From Rhodotorula mucilaginosa (lineage: Eukaryota > Basidiomycota > Microbotryomycetes > Sporidiobolales > Sporidiobolaceae), in the NCBI GenBank assembly GCA_034406715.1, contig CP137870.1, positions 1,116,001-1,180,000 on the forward strand: a stretch of 64,000 bases of DNA, given 5' to 3'. The first letter of the stretch is position 1, and each line of letters starts with the position of its first letter. Position numbers and translations under genes: made by a program. Positions 1-15,339 of the stretch are shown one piece after another. A model generated the notes under the pieces. That model did no database searches, had not been told where the DNA came from, and worked only from the letters and a program-made list of their open reading frames with translations.

Positions 1-2011
1 TACAGTAAGCTCTTCGACACGCGCGCCGCGACCTACAAGGTCATCATCAACTCGTTCAAACATTTGCCCGACACCAAGCTCGACGCCGCCTTCGGACTCA
101 CCGGCCTCGTCTTCCTCTACGCGAGCCGGGCCCTCCTCAGCCGTATCGAGCGTCGCTCGAAGAACCCGATCGTACGCAAGACGGCCTTCTTCGCCAACAC
201 GTTCCGGACGGCGTTCCTCGTCATCATCTCGACCGCCGCCTCTTTCGGTTTCCTGCGCTACAAGAACCCGAAGAAATACCCCATCTCTGTGCTCGGCAAC
301 GTCCCGGCGGGTTTCCAAGATATGAGCGTTCCGGTCGTCGACTCGAAACTTCTCAGCCTCATGGCATCCGAAATCCCGGTGTCCATCATTCTCGTCTTCC
401 TCGAGCACATCGCCATTGCCAAGTCCTTCGGCCGCGTCAACAACTACAAGATCGACCCGAATCAAGAGTTGGTCGCCATCGGCCTCAACAACATTATCTC
501 GACCTTCTTCGGCGCATGTGAGTGCCCGCTCTCCGTCGCCCTTCCCAGAGCGCACCTGACCGGCTTTCCTCGTTCTCAGACCCGTCGACTGGCTCCTTCT
601 CCCGAACTGCCATCAAGGTGAGAAAGACGACCCTGCTCAGACGAGGGCTTGAGGGCTGACTAGTCGCCTCTCTCCGCAGAGTCGTGCGGGAGTTCGCACG
701 CCCTTGGCCGGCTGGGTCACGGCCCTCGTCGTCCTTGTCGCTCTTTACGGTCTCACTCCTGCTTTCAAGTGGATCCCGTCGGCGACTCTCAGCGCCGTCA
801 TCAGTAAGTCGGGGAGAGAACTTTTCAGCCGCTTATTTTCAGCAGGCGATGTTCTTTCCCAGCCGCGTCTGACGAGCCGCCCGCTGACAACTTGCGCCGT
901 GGCACCCACAGTCGAAGCGGTCGGCGGTCTCGTCGCTTCGCCGAGGCAAACCTACTCTTACTGGCTCGCCTCCCCGCTTGAGGCGCTCATCTTCCTCGTC
1001 GCCGTCTTCATCACCATCTTCACGTCGATCGAGAACGGCATTTACTTCAGCATCGCCGCCTCGGCCGCCCTTTTGCTGTTCCGCATCGCGAAGCCTCGCG
1101 GCAAGTTCCTCGGCCGGGTGCGTGTCCGCCACGAGGAGCCAAACGGCGCGACTCTGGCCCGCGACGTCTACGTGCCTTTGAACCCGGACGGTGTTCGCAA
1201 CTCGACCATCCAAGTCGACGCGCCACCGGCAGGTGTCATCGTCTTCCGCATGGAGGAGGCTTTCCGTGAGTCTCTTCATTTCGAAAGTCCGCGCCTGAGA
1301 CAGTTTCTGATGTTTGACTCGCGACACGCAGTCTACGTCAACTCCGCGAGGTACACCGACCAGATCGTCGACTACGCAAAGGAGGTGACCCGGAACGGCC
1401 AAGACTACTACTCGGTCCCGCAAGGCGACCGTCCTTGGAACGACCCGGGCCCGAACCGGTTCCAGAAGCGCGGGAAGCGCGCGGACCGCGAGGAGCTCAA
1501 GGCAGCCGAGAACGAAGCCAAGCCGTCTCTGAAGGCTGTCGTCTTTGACTTTTCGGGCGTCAGCAACGTCGACACGACCAGTATCCAGGCGCTCGTCGAC
1601 ACGCACAAGGTTCTCTCGCGGTACGCTGGTCAGCCGGTGGCGTTCCATTTCGCCACCATCCTCTCGCCTTGGATCAAGCGCGCTCTCCTCGCCGGAGGCT
1701 TCGGACGCGATCGCGAGGACCAGCGGCCGGTTGAGATCGGCGACGTCGTCCCTCAGCACGACAACGCCGACGAGATCTCGCGCTTGCCCTCGGTGCCGGC
1801 TGCAGTCTCCGAAGCTTCGTCGGCTACTCCACACGACATCAAAGAGCTCGATATCGAGCGAGGAACCCCGCCGTACCTCGGTTCTCGCAACGACAGCCTG
1901 GAGAAGGTGCCATACGCAGCGAGCGCGGCAGACACCGTCGTTGGCGACGGCCGATTGATCTACTTCCATCTCGACTTGCCGACTGCCGTCGCTGCTGCCG
2001 CCTCTCACTAG
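1..2011 (+). CDS. SulP-family sulfate permease, 5'-truncated by the window edge
   Basis: A plasma-membrane sulfate transporter of the SLC26/SulP family. The reading frame is open from base 1, so the N-terminus and first membrane helices lie outside the window. I infer introns at 518-579, 618-679, 804-911 and 1266-1331; the joined exons give about 570 in-frame codons ending in TAG at 2009-2011. Visible are the typical SulP core (VPAGFQDMSVP, then a helix with EHIAIAKSFGR and NQELVAIGLNNI), further hydrophobic helices near 700-1080, and a C-terminal STAS domain (VVFDFSGVSNVDTTSIQAL at about 1540-1600). The length and the C-terminal STAS domain fit fungal Sul1/Sul2-type permeases. The substrate is inferred from the family. 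A long antisense frame across 839-2056 is a GC-driven shadow. Confidence 0.9.
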
Positions 2012-2367
2012 GATCCTGTATTCATTTGCATCGTATATCATGTGTAGAAACAGCATTATTGTGCATCAGCATCATCCATCATTTGACTTGACTCGCTGCC
2101 CTTCGCTGCGGATCGTCTCTCTCTTATTCCAACACTTTCCCTCGCTTTTCGCCTCAAGACTTTTCGATTCCTGGACGCACAGGCTCACGTCGCGGCGACT
2201 CGGAGTCTCAGGCTCGGTCCGCTGTACCCGCCTTCTGACGAGGAGAAGGCGACGGCTAGAGACCTGATCTCATCCTCATCAGTCGTTCTGCGGCAATCGG
2301 CACCTTCGCGCTCTCCAAAGCGTCCCTGGTGACCAGACGACACGGCGAGGAGACAGTGCAGCCGAAT
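2012..2367. other. Intergenic: 3' end of sulfate permease and leader of the Atos-like gene
   Basis: About 356 bases between two co-oriented genes. It begins with a short AT-richer stretch (2020-2060), as expected for a 3' UTR and polyadenylation region, and continues as pyrimidine-rich sequence. No coding exon, RNA gene or repeat is visible. Confidence 0.6.
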
Positions 2368-4251
2368 ATGGATGGGCACAGACCGGGGACGACGCACTGG
2401 GAAGGCTCTACACTCTCAGGTGAGTGCCTCTCGAGTCCCGCTCATCAGTTTTGCAACCTCGAGGCAGCGGCTGGCACGTCTAGAGCTGGGTCGCACGCGG
2501 CTGCAAGGGTCCCGTCATGCTCAAGGCTTGTGTACTCAGGCGGGACAGGATCTTTGCATGGCTCTCTGACACCGTCCTTCCGATGCGCAGAATCCGCGGC
2601 CAACGAGTCTTCCCCGAGAAGAATCAGCCTTCCTTACGACGAATCGCTTCACTCGGGCTCCCCGACGATGACGGGCACCAGCACGCAGACCGAGCCGATT
2701 CGGATCCCGGACAGCCAGAGCGGTGAAGCGTTCTCTCTCAGCAGCGGCACGTCCTTCCTCAGCCCGTCCATCGCGCTAGATGGCCCGCTCCACCATCTTC
2801 TGCCAAGCTTGAGTCTCGATGAGAACACTCGAGGCGAGACCGACTCTCGTCATGCGGAAGAAGGCGCGCTTGCCGAAGTGGCGAAACAGCGTCGACGATT
2901 ATCAGGACTCTCGGCCTACCTCTCTTCACCGCCGAGAAGTTCGCCGCTGTCTCGGAGCGTACTCGAGGACGACAGCGATGACTCGGACGGCTTCGCTTCG
3001 GGTGCGAGTCGATGGCGCGCGCGGCGGCGCTTGAGCTACTCGTTCGGGTCTCCACCTGGGCCGGCCGAAATGGCGCCAGCAGATCCGTGGGTCAGCCGCT
3101 CGCACCGGCGCCAGTCGTCAATCACCTCGGCGTCGTTCAAGAGTGGATCGCTCACGACCAGCAGTCCGTTCATCGGAAGCTTCGAGGACTCGCTTTTGCA
3201 AGGGCGAATGTCTACGCCGCCGTCCGCTTCCTTCGACTTTGTCGCGTCGATCGGCGTCCTCGGCAGCAGCGACTTGCCGATGCGCCGGAGATGCCCTCCA
3301 CACCTCCACGTCGGGTTCTCTGCCGTCTTCTACGCCTCTCCCGGCGACCCGCGCTCGTCCCCCTACGTCGGCACGATCGATCTTTACCAACACTACCTGC
3401 GCCTACTCGACCCTCCAGGAGTCGCAGCGGAGCTACCGATGCCTAGTGCAAAGCTGCCGCGGTTTCCGGGCTATCCCGTGCCGGAGCGAGGTCAGGTCCA
3501 GATCGTCCTGAAGGACTCGAACGAGACTGCCTTTCGACCTTTCCTCGTACCTTACGACCTCACCGGCCTCGATCGACAGGGAGCAGGTGGCCGCACCTTT
3601 GTTCGACAAAAATCGTACTCGGTCGAACAACTCGACAGGAAAGGTCGCCTCCGCTTCGCGGTTCATCTCCAATTCTGCTCGCCGCCGGAACGGAAACGCT
3701 CCCGTCGTTCAGAAGCAGTCCGCACGCCCCGCTACTATCTCTATCACACCATCCGCGTCGTGTTTGCCTCGCGCGGATCGGAGCCTTCCGACGAATGGAG
3801 GATTGTTCGCGAGACTCCCGACTCGGGGGCGACGGCGATCAATGTCGATGGCTCCGCTCGTTTCTCGCCGTACCCCGGACCGCCGGACGAATGGACCATG
3901 GCACGCAAAAAGGCCAAGGAGCGACTCAAAGCGTCGGCCATGGCCCGCTTGGAAGCCTCGACTTCGACGATCGAACCGCCTCGACTGGACCTGCCCTCAT
4001 CCCCACCTGTCACTGCTACTACTCTTTCCCATGTATCTATCGCCCCCCCTGTCGTTGTTTCTACCAGTGTCCCATCTCTGCTTCCCACCTTCTCTTTCGA
4101 CCGCGTCCCGAGCCCGACACCGAACCAGCGCGGTGGCGTTTCAGCGTTGTCGGCCTTGCGACCCGTCGAGTCCCACGCTGCGCCTGCGCTACCGCCGACG
4201 TCGCATGCACATGCGCCACATGGCGGCGAGCGAGAGCGCTGCGGGCGATGA
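2368..4251 (+). CDS. Atos/FAM214-type conserved-domain protein
   Basis: A Ser/Pro-rich protein whose middle matches the Atos (FAM214, formerly DUF4210) core: a block around 3300-3420 (HVGFSAVFYAS...YVGTIDLYQHY), then PERGQVQIVLKDSNETAF and FLVPYDLTGL, then a basic patch GGRTFVRQKSY and RLRFAVHLQFC, ending near RYYLYHTIRVVF. Metazoan Atos proteins act in transcriptional control; fungal relatives are poorly characterised, so I give no function. I chose ATG 2368 because longer readings would start on GTG. A candidate first intron at 2420-2590 has a GTGAGT donor and GCGCAG acceptor; it is 171 nt, a multiple of three without in-frame stops, so spliced (about 570 aa) and retained (about 627 aa) forms are both possible. 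The flanking Ser-rich segments look disordered. Confidence 0.8.
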   Translation: MDGHRPGTTHWEGSTLSGECLSSPAHQFCNLEAAAGTSRAGSHAAARVPSCSRLVYSGGTGSLHGSLTPSFRCAESAANESSPRRISLPYDESLHSGSPTMTGTSTQTEPIRIPDSQSGEAFSLSSGTSFLSPSIALDGPLHHLLPSLSLDENTRGETDSRHAEEGALAEVAKQRRRLSGLSAYLSSPPRSSPLSRSVLEDDSDDSDGFASGASRWRARRRLSYSFGSPPGPAEMAPADPWVSRSHRRQSSITSASFKSGSLTTSSPFIGSFEDSLLQGRMSTPPSASFDFVASIGVLGSSDLPMRRRCPPHLHVGFSAVFYASPGDPRSSPYVGTIDLYQHYLRLLDPPGVAAELPMPSAKLPRFPGYPVPERGQVQIVLKDSNETAFRPFLVPYDLTGLDRQGAGGRTFVRQKSYSVEQLDRKGRLRFAVHLQFCSPPERKRSRRSEAVRTPRYYLYHTIRVVFASRGSEPSDEWRIVRETPDSGATAINVDGSARFSPYPGPPDEWTMARKKAKERLKASAMARLEASTSTIEPPRLDLPSSPPVTATTLSHVSIAPPVVVSTSVPSLLPTFSFDRVPSPTPNQRGGVSALSALRPVESHAAPALPPTSHAHAPHGGERERCGR

Positions 4252-4720
4252 GCCGAGGTTCGTTTCTACCGCGCGCGGGCCCCGTTTACCAACTCTGTCG
4301 GTTGTAGCTTCCGTCTATATTGCATGCCGTTCTTACTCGATGCACTCATATTTTGTCCGTCGTTCCAGATCTTGGTCTCTGCAGTATCTTCAAGAGCGCG
4401 CTTCACATCGAGCAGCTACCAACAGCTACGTAGACTCGAGGAATGTCCGATTTTTCCAGCCAAGTGCAGCTCTTGCAAGCCGTCTGCTCATCCTGCCAGC
4501 ATATTTTCGACGGGCGATTTGCTTTTGAAGTGCTTGCAGCTGTCCCTAGCACCTACTTAAGGGTGTTTCAAGCGGATTATGCTCGCTAAGTCCGCGGAAG
4601 GCGGAGCGGTTCCGTTCTCGGGGAAGCAGCCGAGCTCGACTTTGGCTTTGCTTTGCTTTCGCTTCGTCTCTCTCCCTCTTCAACACCACCACGACCCTAG
4701 ACACGGCGTACAAGGCGACC
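4252..4720. other. Intergenic: Atos-like 3' end and YTM1 promoter/leader
   Basis: About 470 bases between co-oriented genes. A TATA-like stretch (TCTATATTGC) lies near 4313-4322, and the 80 bases before the YTM1 ATG are pyrimidine-rich with repeated CTTTG, typical of highly expressed genes in such yeasts. No coding sequence or RNA gene was recognised. Confidence 0.5.
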
Positions 4721-6795
4721 ATGTCTGTCACTGCTGACCTTGGTCAGCCCATCGCGAGCACGTCCACTGCTGGGCTCGCTGCGAACGGCGCCGACGAGCG
4801 CCAGATCGCGATCCGCTTGTCGACCAAAGACCCCAAGTTCCAGATCCCGCCTGCCAAGTTCCTCGTACCAGCGAGCTGGAGACGGTTCCACCTGTCGGAG
4901 CTCATCAACAAGGTGCTCGAGAATGGTGAGTTGCTCTTTCAAAACGAGCTTTTGCTCTCGGTCCGCGGCTGCACACACACACACACGCACACATAAGGGA
5001 GGGTATGGTCACTTTGGCAAGTGACGATACAACTCTATGACATTGGTATTCTTCGTTCAGCAGTCTTCGAGGTTTTCTCAGACGGTGTCGAACTCTTTTT
5101 CTTCACTTCCTGATGCCATGACCGTACCCTCCGCTTTTGTGTGTGTGCGCATGCGTGTGTGCGCGCGTGTGACAAACCCATGAGACTGTCACTCGAGTCC
5201 CAACGCTGACCCGCATTGCATTCACGCACAGACTCGCCCGTCCCCTTCGACTTCTTGATCGACCAGACGCTGCTCAGATCTTCGCTCGGAGCTTACTGTG
5301 CTGCGACGGGAACCAGCGAGGAAGTGGTGCTCGAGGTCGAGTTCTTGCCGTCTACACTGCCGCCCCAGCTCGAGAGCACGACTCCGAGCGAGGACTGGGT
5401 CAGCGACATCTCGCTCGCCGTGAGAGGGTGCGTCCCGAACGTCCTCTTGTTGGGCCGTCGCCGTAGTCCGGCTGCTCGCATCTCTTGTGCAATTTCAGTT
5501 ACTCATACGCTTGTCTTTTGTCTTCTTGCCCATATATAGAGCTGTCCTCACTGCGTCCTATGCCGGCACCCTCTCGCTGCAACACAACGACCTGCCGCCT
5601 CCCTCGACTTTGACGTTCGCCGGCCATGACCTCTCGGTCCTGTCCACCTGCTACGTCCCGCATCCTCTCGGCTCCGAGGACAAGCGATGGATCGCGAGCG
5701 GCGGAATGGACCGAGTTGGACGCGTCTGGGAATACTCGGTGAGCAAAAAGTACCTCGAATGATTCCGTCAGACAACACTCACGCGATACCTTTCCCTCCG
5801 CAGGTCCCGCCTCTGTCCTTGACTGCGCAACCCGAGGTGCCGGCGCCGACTACGTTGTACACCCTCTCCCTGCACCAAGCTCCGATTTCTTCTGTCCGTT
5901 CGCGACCCTTGCCGGCAGTCCCTACTACTGCGACCTCGGCACCGCACTTGCTCACGGCAGGCTGGGACGGCTTGATCGGTCTCTGGGATCTTACGCCCGG
6001 CGTGAACGAAGGCGATGCCGACCTGGAGGGCGCGGACCGCAAGAAGAAGCGGAGACGGCAGTCGACAACCGTCGTCAACAAGGTTAGTCTTCATATGATT
6101 TGTTCTTCTATATGTGAGCGTTTCTGACCAGGAGTTCAACTGTTTTAGACTCCGATGGCGGCCCTGCGCGGCCACACTGGCAAAGTCTCGCGGGCGGTGT
6201 TTGACCGTGCGGATGTCACCAAGGCTTACTCGGCGGGTTGGGATCACTCGGTTCGGAGCTGGGACCTCTCGATCGGGGCCGAGATCAGCAGCAAGGTGAG
6301 CAAGCGCGCTCTCCCCCTCCCCTCTTTCGAGTATACCAGACTTTTCGAAACTGACTTGACAATTGGCTGCAGACGAGCGACAAGGTGTTGCTCTCGATGG
6401 CGCAGCTCACGGCGCCGAACCTGCTCGCGACCGGTTCGACCGACCGCCTGATCTGCTTGTGGGACCTCCGAACCGACGCGACGCAAAACATCTCGCTCAC
6501 GTTGGCGGGGCACACGGCGCCCGTCTCGGCGATCGCGGCGCACCCGACTTCGTCGCTCATGTTTGCTTCGGGTTCGTACGACTCGACGGTCCGGATTTGG
6601 GACGCGAGGAGTCCGAAGCAGGCGCTGTTTACGTTGCCGGTGCCGAAGAAGGAGGGGGACGAGGACAGGTCCGAGCCGGAGAAGGTGCTCGCGGTCGATT
6701 GGGACGGCGAACGACTCGCGGCAGGTGGCGAAGGCGCGCGGGTGATCTCGTGGCGGGTCAGCGGTCAGGGCGAGCCGGTCGCGAACAAGGAGTAG
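4721..6795 (+). CDS. YTM1: Ribosome biogenesis protein Ytm1 (WDR12)
   Basis: Nucleolar WD40 protein of the Nop7-Erb1-Ytm1 (PeBoW) complex, needed for 60S subunit maturation and released by the Rea1 AAA-ATPase (known for the family). The N-terminus is a ubiquitin-like NLE domain (IAIRLSTKDPKFQIPPAKF, then FDFLIDQTLLRSSLGAY), followed by WD repeats with recognisable GH...WD units (AGWDGLIGLWDL, GHTGKVSRAVFD, GWDHSVRSWDL, TGSTDRLICLWDL, GSYDSTVRIWDA). Exons 4721-4925, 5232-5427, 5540-5738, 5804-6082, 6149-6295 and 6373-6795 join in frame to 482 aa. Intron 1 is unusually long (306 nt) and carries complementary CA and TG repeats. A basic stretch DRKKKRRRQ sits between repeats and may be a nuclear signal. 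The gene converges on sulfiredoxin, with 199 bases between stops. Confidence 0.95.
4972..4994 (+). repeat. CA-rich microsatellite in YTM1 intron 1
   Basis: A near-perfect CA dinucleotide run with one G interruption, located shortly after the intron 1 donor (4926). It is the reverse complement in kind of the TG run at 5138-5171 near the other end of the same intron. Confidence 0.9.
5138..5171 (+). repeat. TG/CG-rich alternating microsatellite in YTM1 intron 1
   Basis: Alternating TG with CG steps (TGTGTGTGTGCGCATGCG and onward), about 60 nt before the intron 1 acceptor (AG at 5230-5231). Alternating purine-pyrimidine composition of this kind can adopt Z-DNA; in RNA it can pair with the CA run at 4972-4994. 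Confidence 0.85.
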
Positions 6796-6994
6796 ATGCC
6801 GCTGTTCCGCCGTCATCGGAAAACGCACCGAGTCCTCTTGACTTTGGCCTTTCGTTCGCGCCGGGTTTCGCAATGCTCGGGACCGGTTTCTTGCTTGCGA
6901 GAGGAAGATGCGTATGCTACAGTGTGGTGTCTAGCACGGAGCGGGAGTCTATGGATGCTATGCTTGCGCAGGGAAGTGATGGCGCGAGGCCCGC

Positions 6995-7529
6995 TCAGAA
7001 CGGGCATGAAGCGCCGAGGTACATGCGCAGAGCGGACGGCGGGACCTCGATGATGCGCGAAGGGATCGTCTCGCTCTGGAGTCGCTTGTGTGCTTCAAAA
7101 CTGCACGCGGATCGAATGCGTCGTCAGCCGTCAAGATTCGAGAAGGGATCCCCTTAAGCCCGAGCGGCTGGCAGCGTTCCTCGTGCGCGAGCTTACCGGT
7201 GACAGCCTCCAAATGCAAAGTAGTATCGTTGTCCGTCGGGTGCAGTGCATTTGAGGACTTCTATGGGCGTAAAGTCGTCCCCTTTCTGCGCGAGGCAAGT
7301 CAATTTGTCAGCGAGGTTGCAACAGCCGAGAACGCGCGCGCGCCCTTACCTTGATGTCGTCCATGAAGCGGAGGACCTTCTCCTCGTCGAGGACGGAAGG
7401 TATAGGCCGGTTGATGACCTTCATCGGGACGTGTACAGTCGGGAGGTCGCCTGTCGCGAATTTTGAAAAGTTGACGAACGGTCGAGGAGCAGTGCTCGCG
7501 GGCGAGTCATGCGAAGGAGCTTGGAGCAT
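6995..7529 (-). CDS. SRX1: Sulfiredoxin (Srx1), three short exons
   Basis: Reduces cysteine sulfinic acid on 2-Cys peroxiredoxins using ATP, in the cytosol (family knowledge). Exons on the minus strand are 7529-7350, 7285-7197 and 7100-6995; they join to 375 nt, 124 aa, with TGA at 6997-6995. Exon 1 carries VHVPMKVINRPIPSVLDEEK, the conserved sulfiredoxin N-terminal block. Exon 2 reads GDDFTPIEVLKC and ends in FGGCHR, which holds the catalytic Cys, with a codon split over the intron. Exon 3 continues FEAHKRLQSETIPSRI and ends near MYLGASCPF. The two introns are 64 and 96 nt with clean GT-AG borders. No single reading frame covers the gene, so simple gene callers would miss it. It is divergent from the LEA-like gene, sharing a 525-bp upstream region. 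Length matches yeast and plant sulfiredoxins (about 120-127 aa). Confidence 0.93.
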
Positions 7530-8054
7530 GGCGTCGGCTGAGCGTGAGTGTGCTCGCTGTTCGTGTCACGGAGAAAGTCTCCAATATATTGGCGGCGGTG
7601 GGCTATGATACTAGAGGAAAGCGACTGCTGGCGTAAGGCGGCGGTGCAGCGCGTGAAATCGGATTGACGGAGGGGAGGTGTTTCACGTGGTCTCGATCAA
7701 CCTTTTTGACGACGTCATCGACGCGGATTTGCTTGCGGCGAGCCTTTTCAAGCGCCTTTTCTCTCTCTCTTTCTCTCTCTCCACCACGCACAAAGCACTC
7801 TTTCAGACCGTCAGCCAGTCGATTCTACCAACCCACCGTGAGTCATCAAACGTCCCTAGTGACGGTCGCCCCTTATCGCACGGGTCCCGTCGTTGCTGCG
7901 GTTGTTCTGACGGCGCTCCTTCCACCACTCGGTCACAATCACGCAACTGTCTGCCTCGGCTCGCACACAGACAGGTGAGCCTGCGAGACCCTTCCCGCGA
8001 TAGACTGGGAAGAGCCGCGCGTCCCTGACACGCTTCATCTGCCCCGCAGTCACC
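7530..8054. promoter_or_regulatory. Divergent promoter region of SRX1 and the LEA-like gene
   Basis: A 525-bp region upstream of both genes. It contains an E-box CACGTG (7684-7689), overlapping CRE-like half sites TGACGACGTCA (7707-7717), and a CT-rich tract (about 7757-7784) of the kind common in fungal promoters. A likely leader intron of the rightward gene runs 7975-8049 (GTGAGC donor, internal CTGAC, CCGCAG acceptor), just before ATG 8055. Joint stress regulation is inference from the pairing of a redox repair gene with a stress-protein-like gene. Confidence 0.5.
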
Positions 8055-8807
8055 ATGTCCACCAACGAATCCCTCTCCAACAAGGTCGGCAACGCCACCA
8101 ACGGCACCGTCGGTGACGAGTCGCTCGTCCACGAGGCCACCAAGCTCGCCTCCCACACTCTCGACTACGCCAAGGGCGTCGTCGGACTCGGCAAGGACGC
8201 CGGCGCAAAGTCGGGCGATGACGCCGGCACCTCGCACGGCGCCGAGGGCGCCCACACCCTCGGAGAGCTCGTCAGCGAGACCCGCGACTTTGCTGCGCAC
8301 ACCATCCATGCCGTCAGCGAGTGAGTCGAGCGGCTGAGGAGGAGTGCTGTGACGCCACGAGACTGACCATTGGTGGCCCCATCGCAGCCTGCTCGCGACT
8401 GGCGCCGACAAGGCCAAGGAGGCTGCTGGTGACGCTCAGGCTTCGGCCGATGCCGGTGCCCCCAAGGGCTACGTCGCCGCTGCCCGTGACGCCGCCGCCA
8501 ACGCCCTGCAGCAGGTCGAGGGGTACGTCCTACCGCTTATCTTGTCGCCGGATGTGAGCGAAACTTGGTGGTCTGACCTCTCTTCCTCTTCTGCAACAGC
8601 CTCATCGCGACTGGCCAGAAGAAGGCCGAGGAGACTTCGAGCAACGACGTCAAGGCCTCCGTCAACTCGGCTGTCGACCAGACCAAGGCCGCCGCTTCCG
8701 TACGGTGACCCCCCCTCCGCTCCAAGTCCGTCCCGGCTCACGTGCTTATACGCCACTCCCTTTCCCAACAGGATGCCAAGCAGTCGGCGCAGAACACCAC
8801 CGCGTAA
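8055..8807 (+). CDS. Small Ala-rich LEA-like / amphipathic-helix protein
   Basis: Not assigned to a named family. Exons 8055-8320, 8388-8522, 8600-8699 and 8772-8807 join in frame to 178 aa (TAA at 8805-8807). The protein is rich in Ala, Asp, Lys, Ser and Thr, lacks Cys and Trp, and has repeated 11-residue-like helical segments (for example LLATGADKAKEAAGDAQ and LIATGQKKAEETSSNDVKA). The pair LLATGADKAKE / LIATGQKKAEE, each at the start of an exon, suggests an internal repeat spread by exon duplication. Such composition is typical of LEA group 3 or Hsp12-like desiccation/membrane-protecting proteins; lipid-droplet or membrane binding is another possibility. No signal peptide or membrane helix. 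The upstream region is shared with sulfiredoxin, and the gene has a candidate 5' leader intron. Confidence 0.75.
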
Positions 8808-9042
8808 TCGACGTTTTCCCCCTCAGGATTAGCTTCTCCTCGCTTTGCCTTTCTTTGTCGAACGATATACCCGTACATGTCTCGGTGCAATCTTAGCGGT
8901 TTTCAGAGGTACCTTCCGTCACGAGCTCCCTTCAGAGAGACAACAATATATCTAGTATAACAGTGTCTACCGAGTACAAAGTAGTGGCGAGCCTGGCTCT
9001 TCTTGTCTTTGATCTAGCCCAAGAAGGGTGTGTGTGACGCGC

Positions 9043-14611
<5,569 letters not shown>

Positions 14612-15339
14612 TCTGTTGAGTTCCCGGGTCTCGATCCGACAAAGTCACGCGGAGCCTTCTGACGCACGAAAAGAGACAGCGAGGTGTGTCAGCCTTCGTC
14701 GGCACGGACTCGGAAGGGCCGTACGCACTGCCAAGATGCCCTCAGAGTCTTGCAACGTAGATTCCGGTGCCTATGCTATGCTATCGGCCTGGCGCTGTGG
14801 TTCGCCGGGCGTCGTCTGTGGATCTCGGGCGAGAGAAGGCGGCCTTCGGCCCAATATCGCGAGCAGGCGCTTGCGTACAGCGAGCTGCCTCACGGGACGT
14901 ATGACGAGACTCGAGCTTGCCGCTGGCGCAGAGCAGAGAGAAGCCGGGAGCGAGCGAGTCAGGTCTCCCAAAAAAGAACAGCAGGCGCTGCCAGACCGCG
15001 TGTCTGTGATTCGCCGGCGGCTCCTTCATCGGACGCGGGCGATGCGGCGGAGCCTCTCGTCGCTTTCGTCAGCAAGTCCGAAGCCCGTGCCGAGGCCTCC
15101 CCTCATGTGGTTATTGTCCGAATCGTTGCGACTTTATGCGAGCCAGCTGTACAGCTGGCAGATTCGATATCAGATCTATGTAGTTTCAGGGCAGAGCCAA
15201 CCAGACCTAGAGAAGTTGGGAAAAAGGGGGAGAAAAGTTTCGCCTGGGCGCGTCCCGTCGACGCGCGTGTTGACCTTTAGCTGTTTCGCCAGATCTAGAG
15301 AGAAGAGCGCTCTGCGACTCGGCGAGCGTGCGGAGCGCG
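14612..15339. other. Divergent intergenic region between ABC transporter and SMC6
   Basis: 728 bases holding the promoters and leaders of both genes. A G/A-rich patch (about 15215-15240) precedes SMC6. Open frames across it lack recognisable protein character and codon periodicity, so I treat it as non-coding. No CCAAT or TATA element stands out. Confidence 0.5.

Noticed and set aside
839-2056. A 405-codon frame antisense to the sulfate permease
   Set aside because: Asp/Arg/Val-rich shadow of GC-biased codons; it crosses intron borders of the sense gene and has no recognisable domain.
14684-15280. A rightward 198-codon frame before SMC6 as a separate gene
   Set aside because: Low-information Arg/Ser/Ala-rich sequence in the divergent promoter, with several competing frames and no domain.
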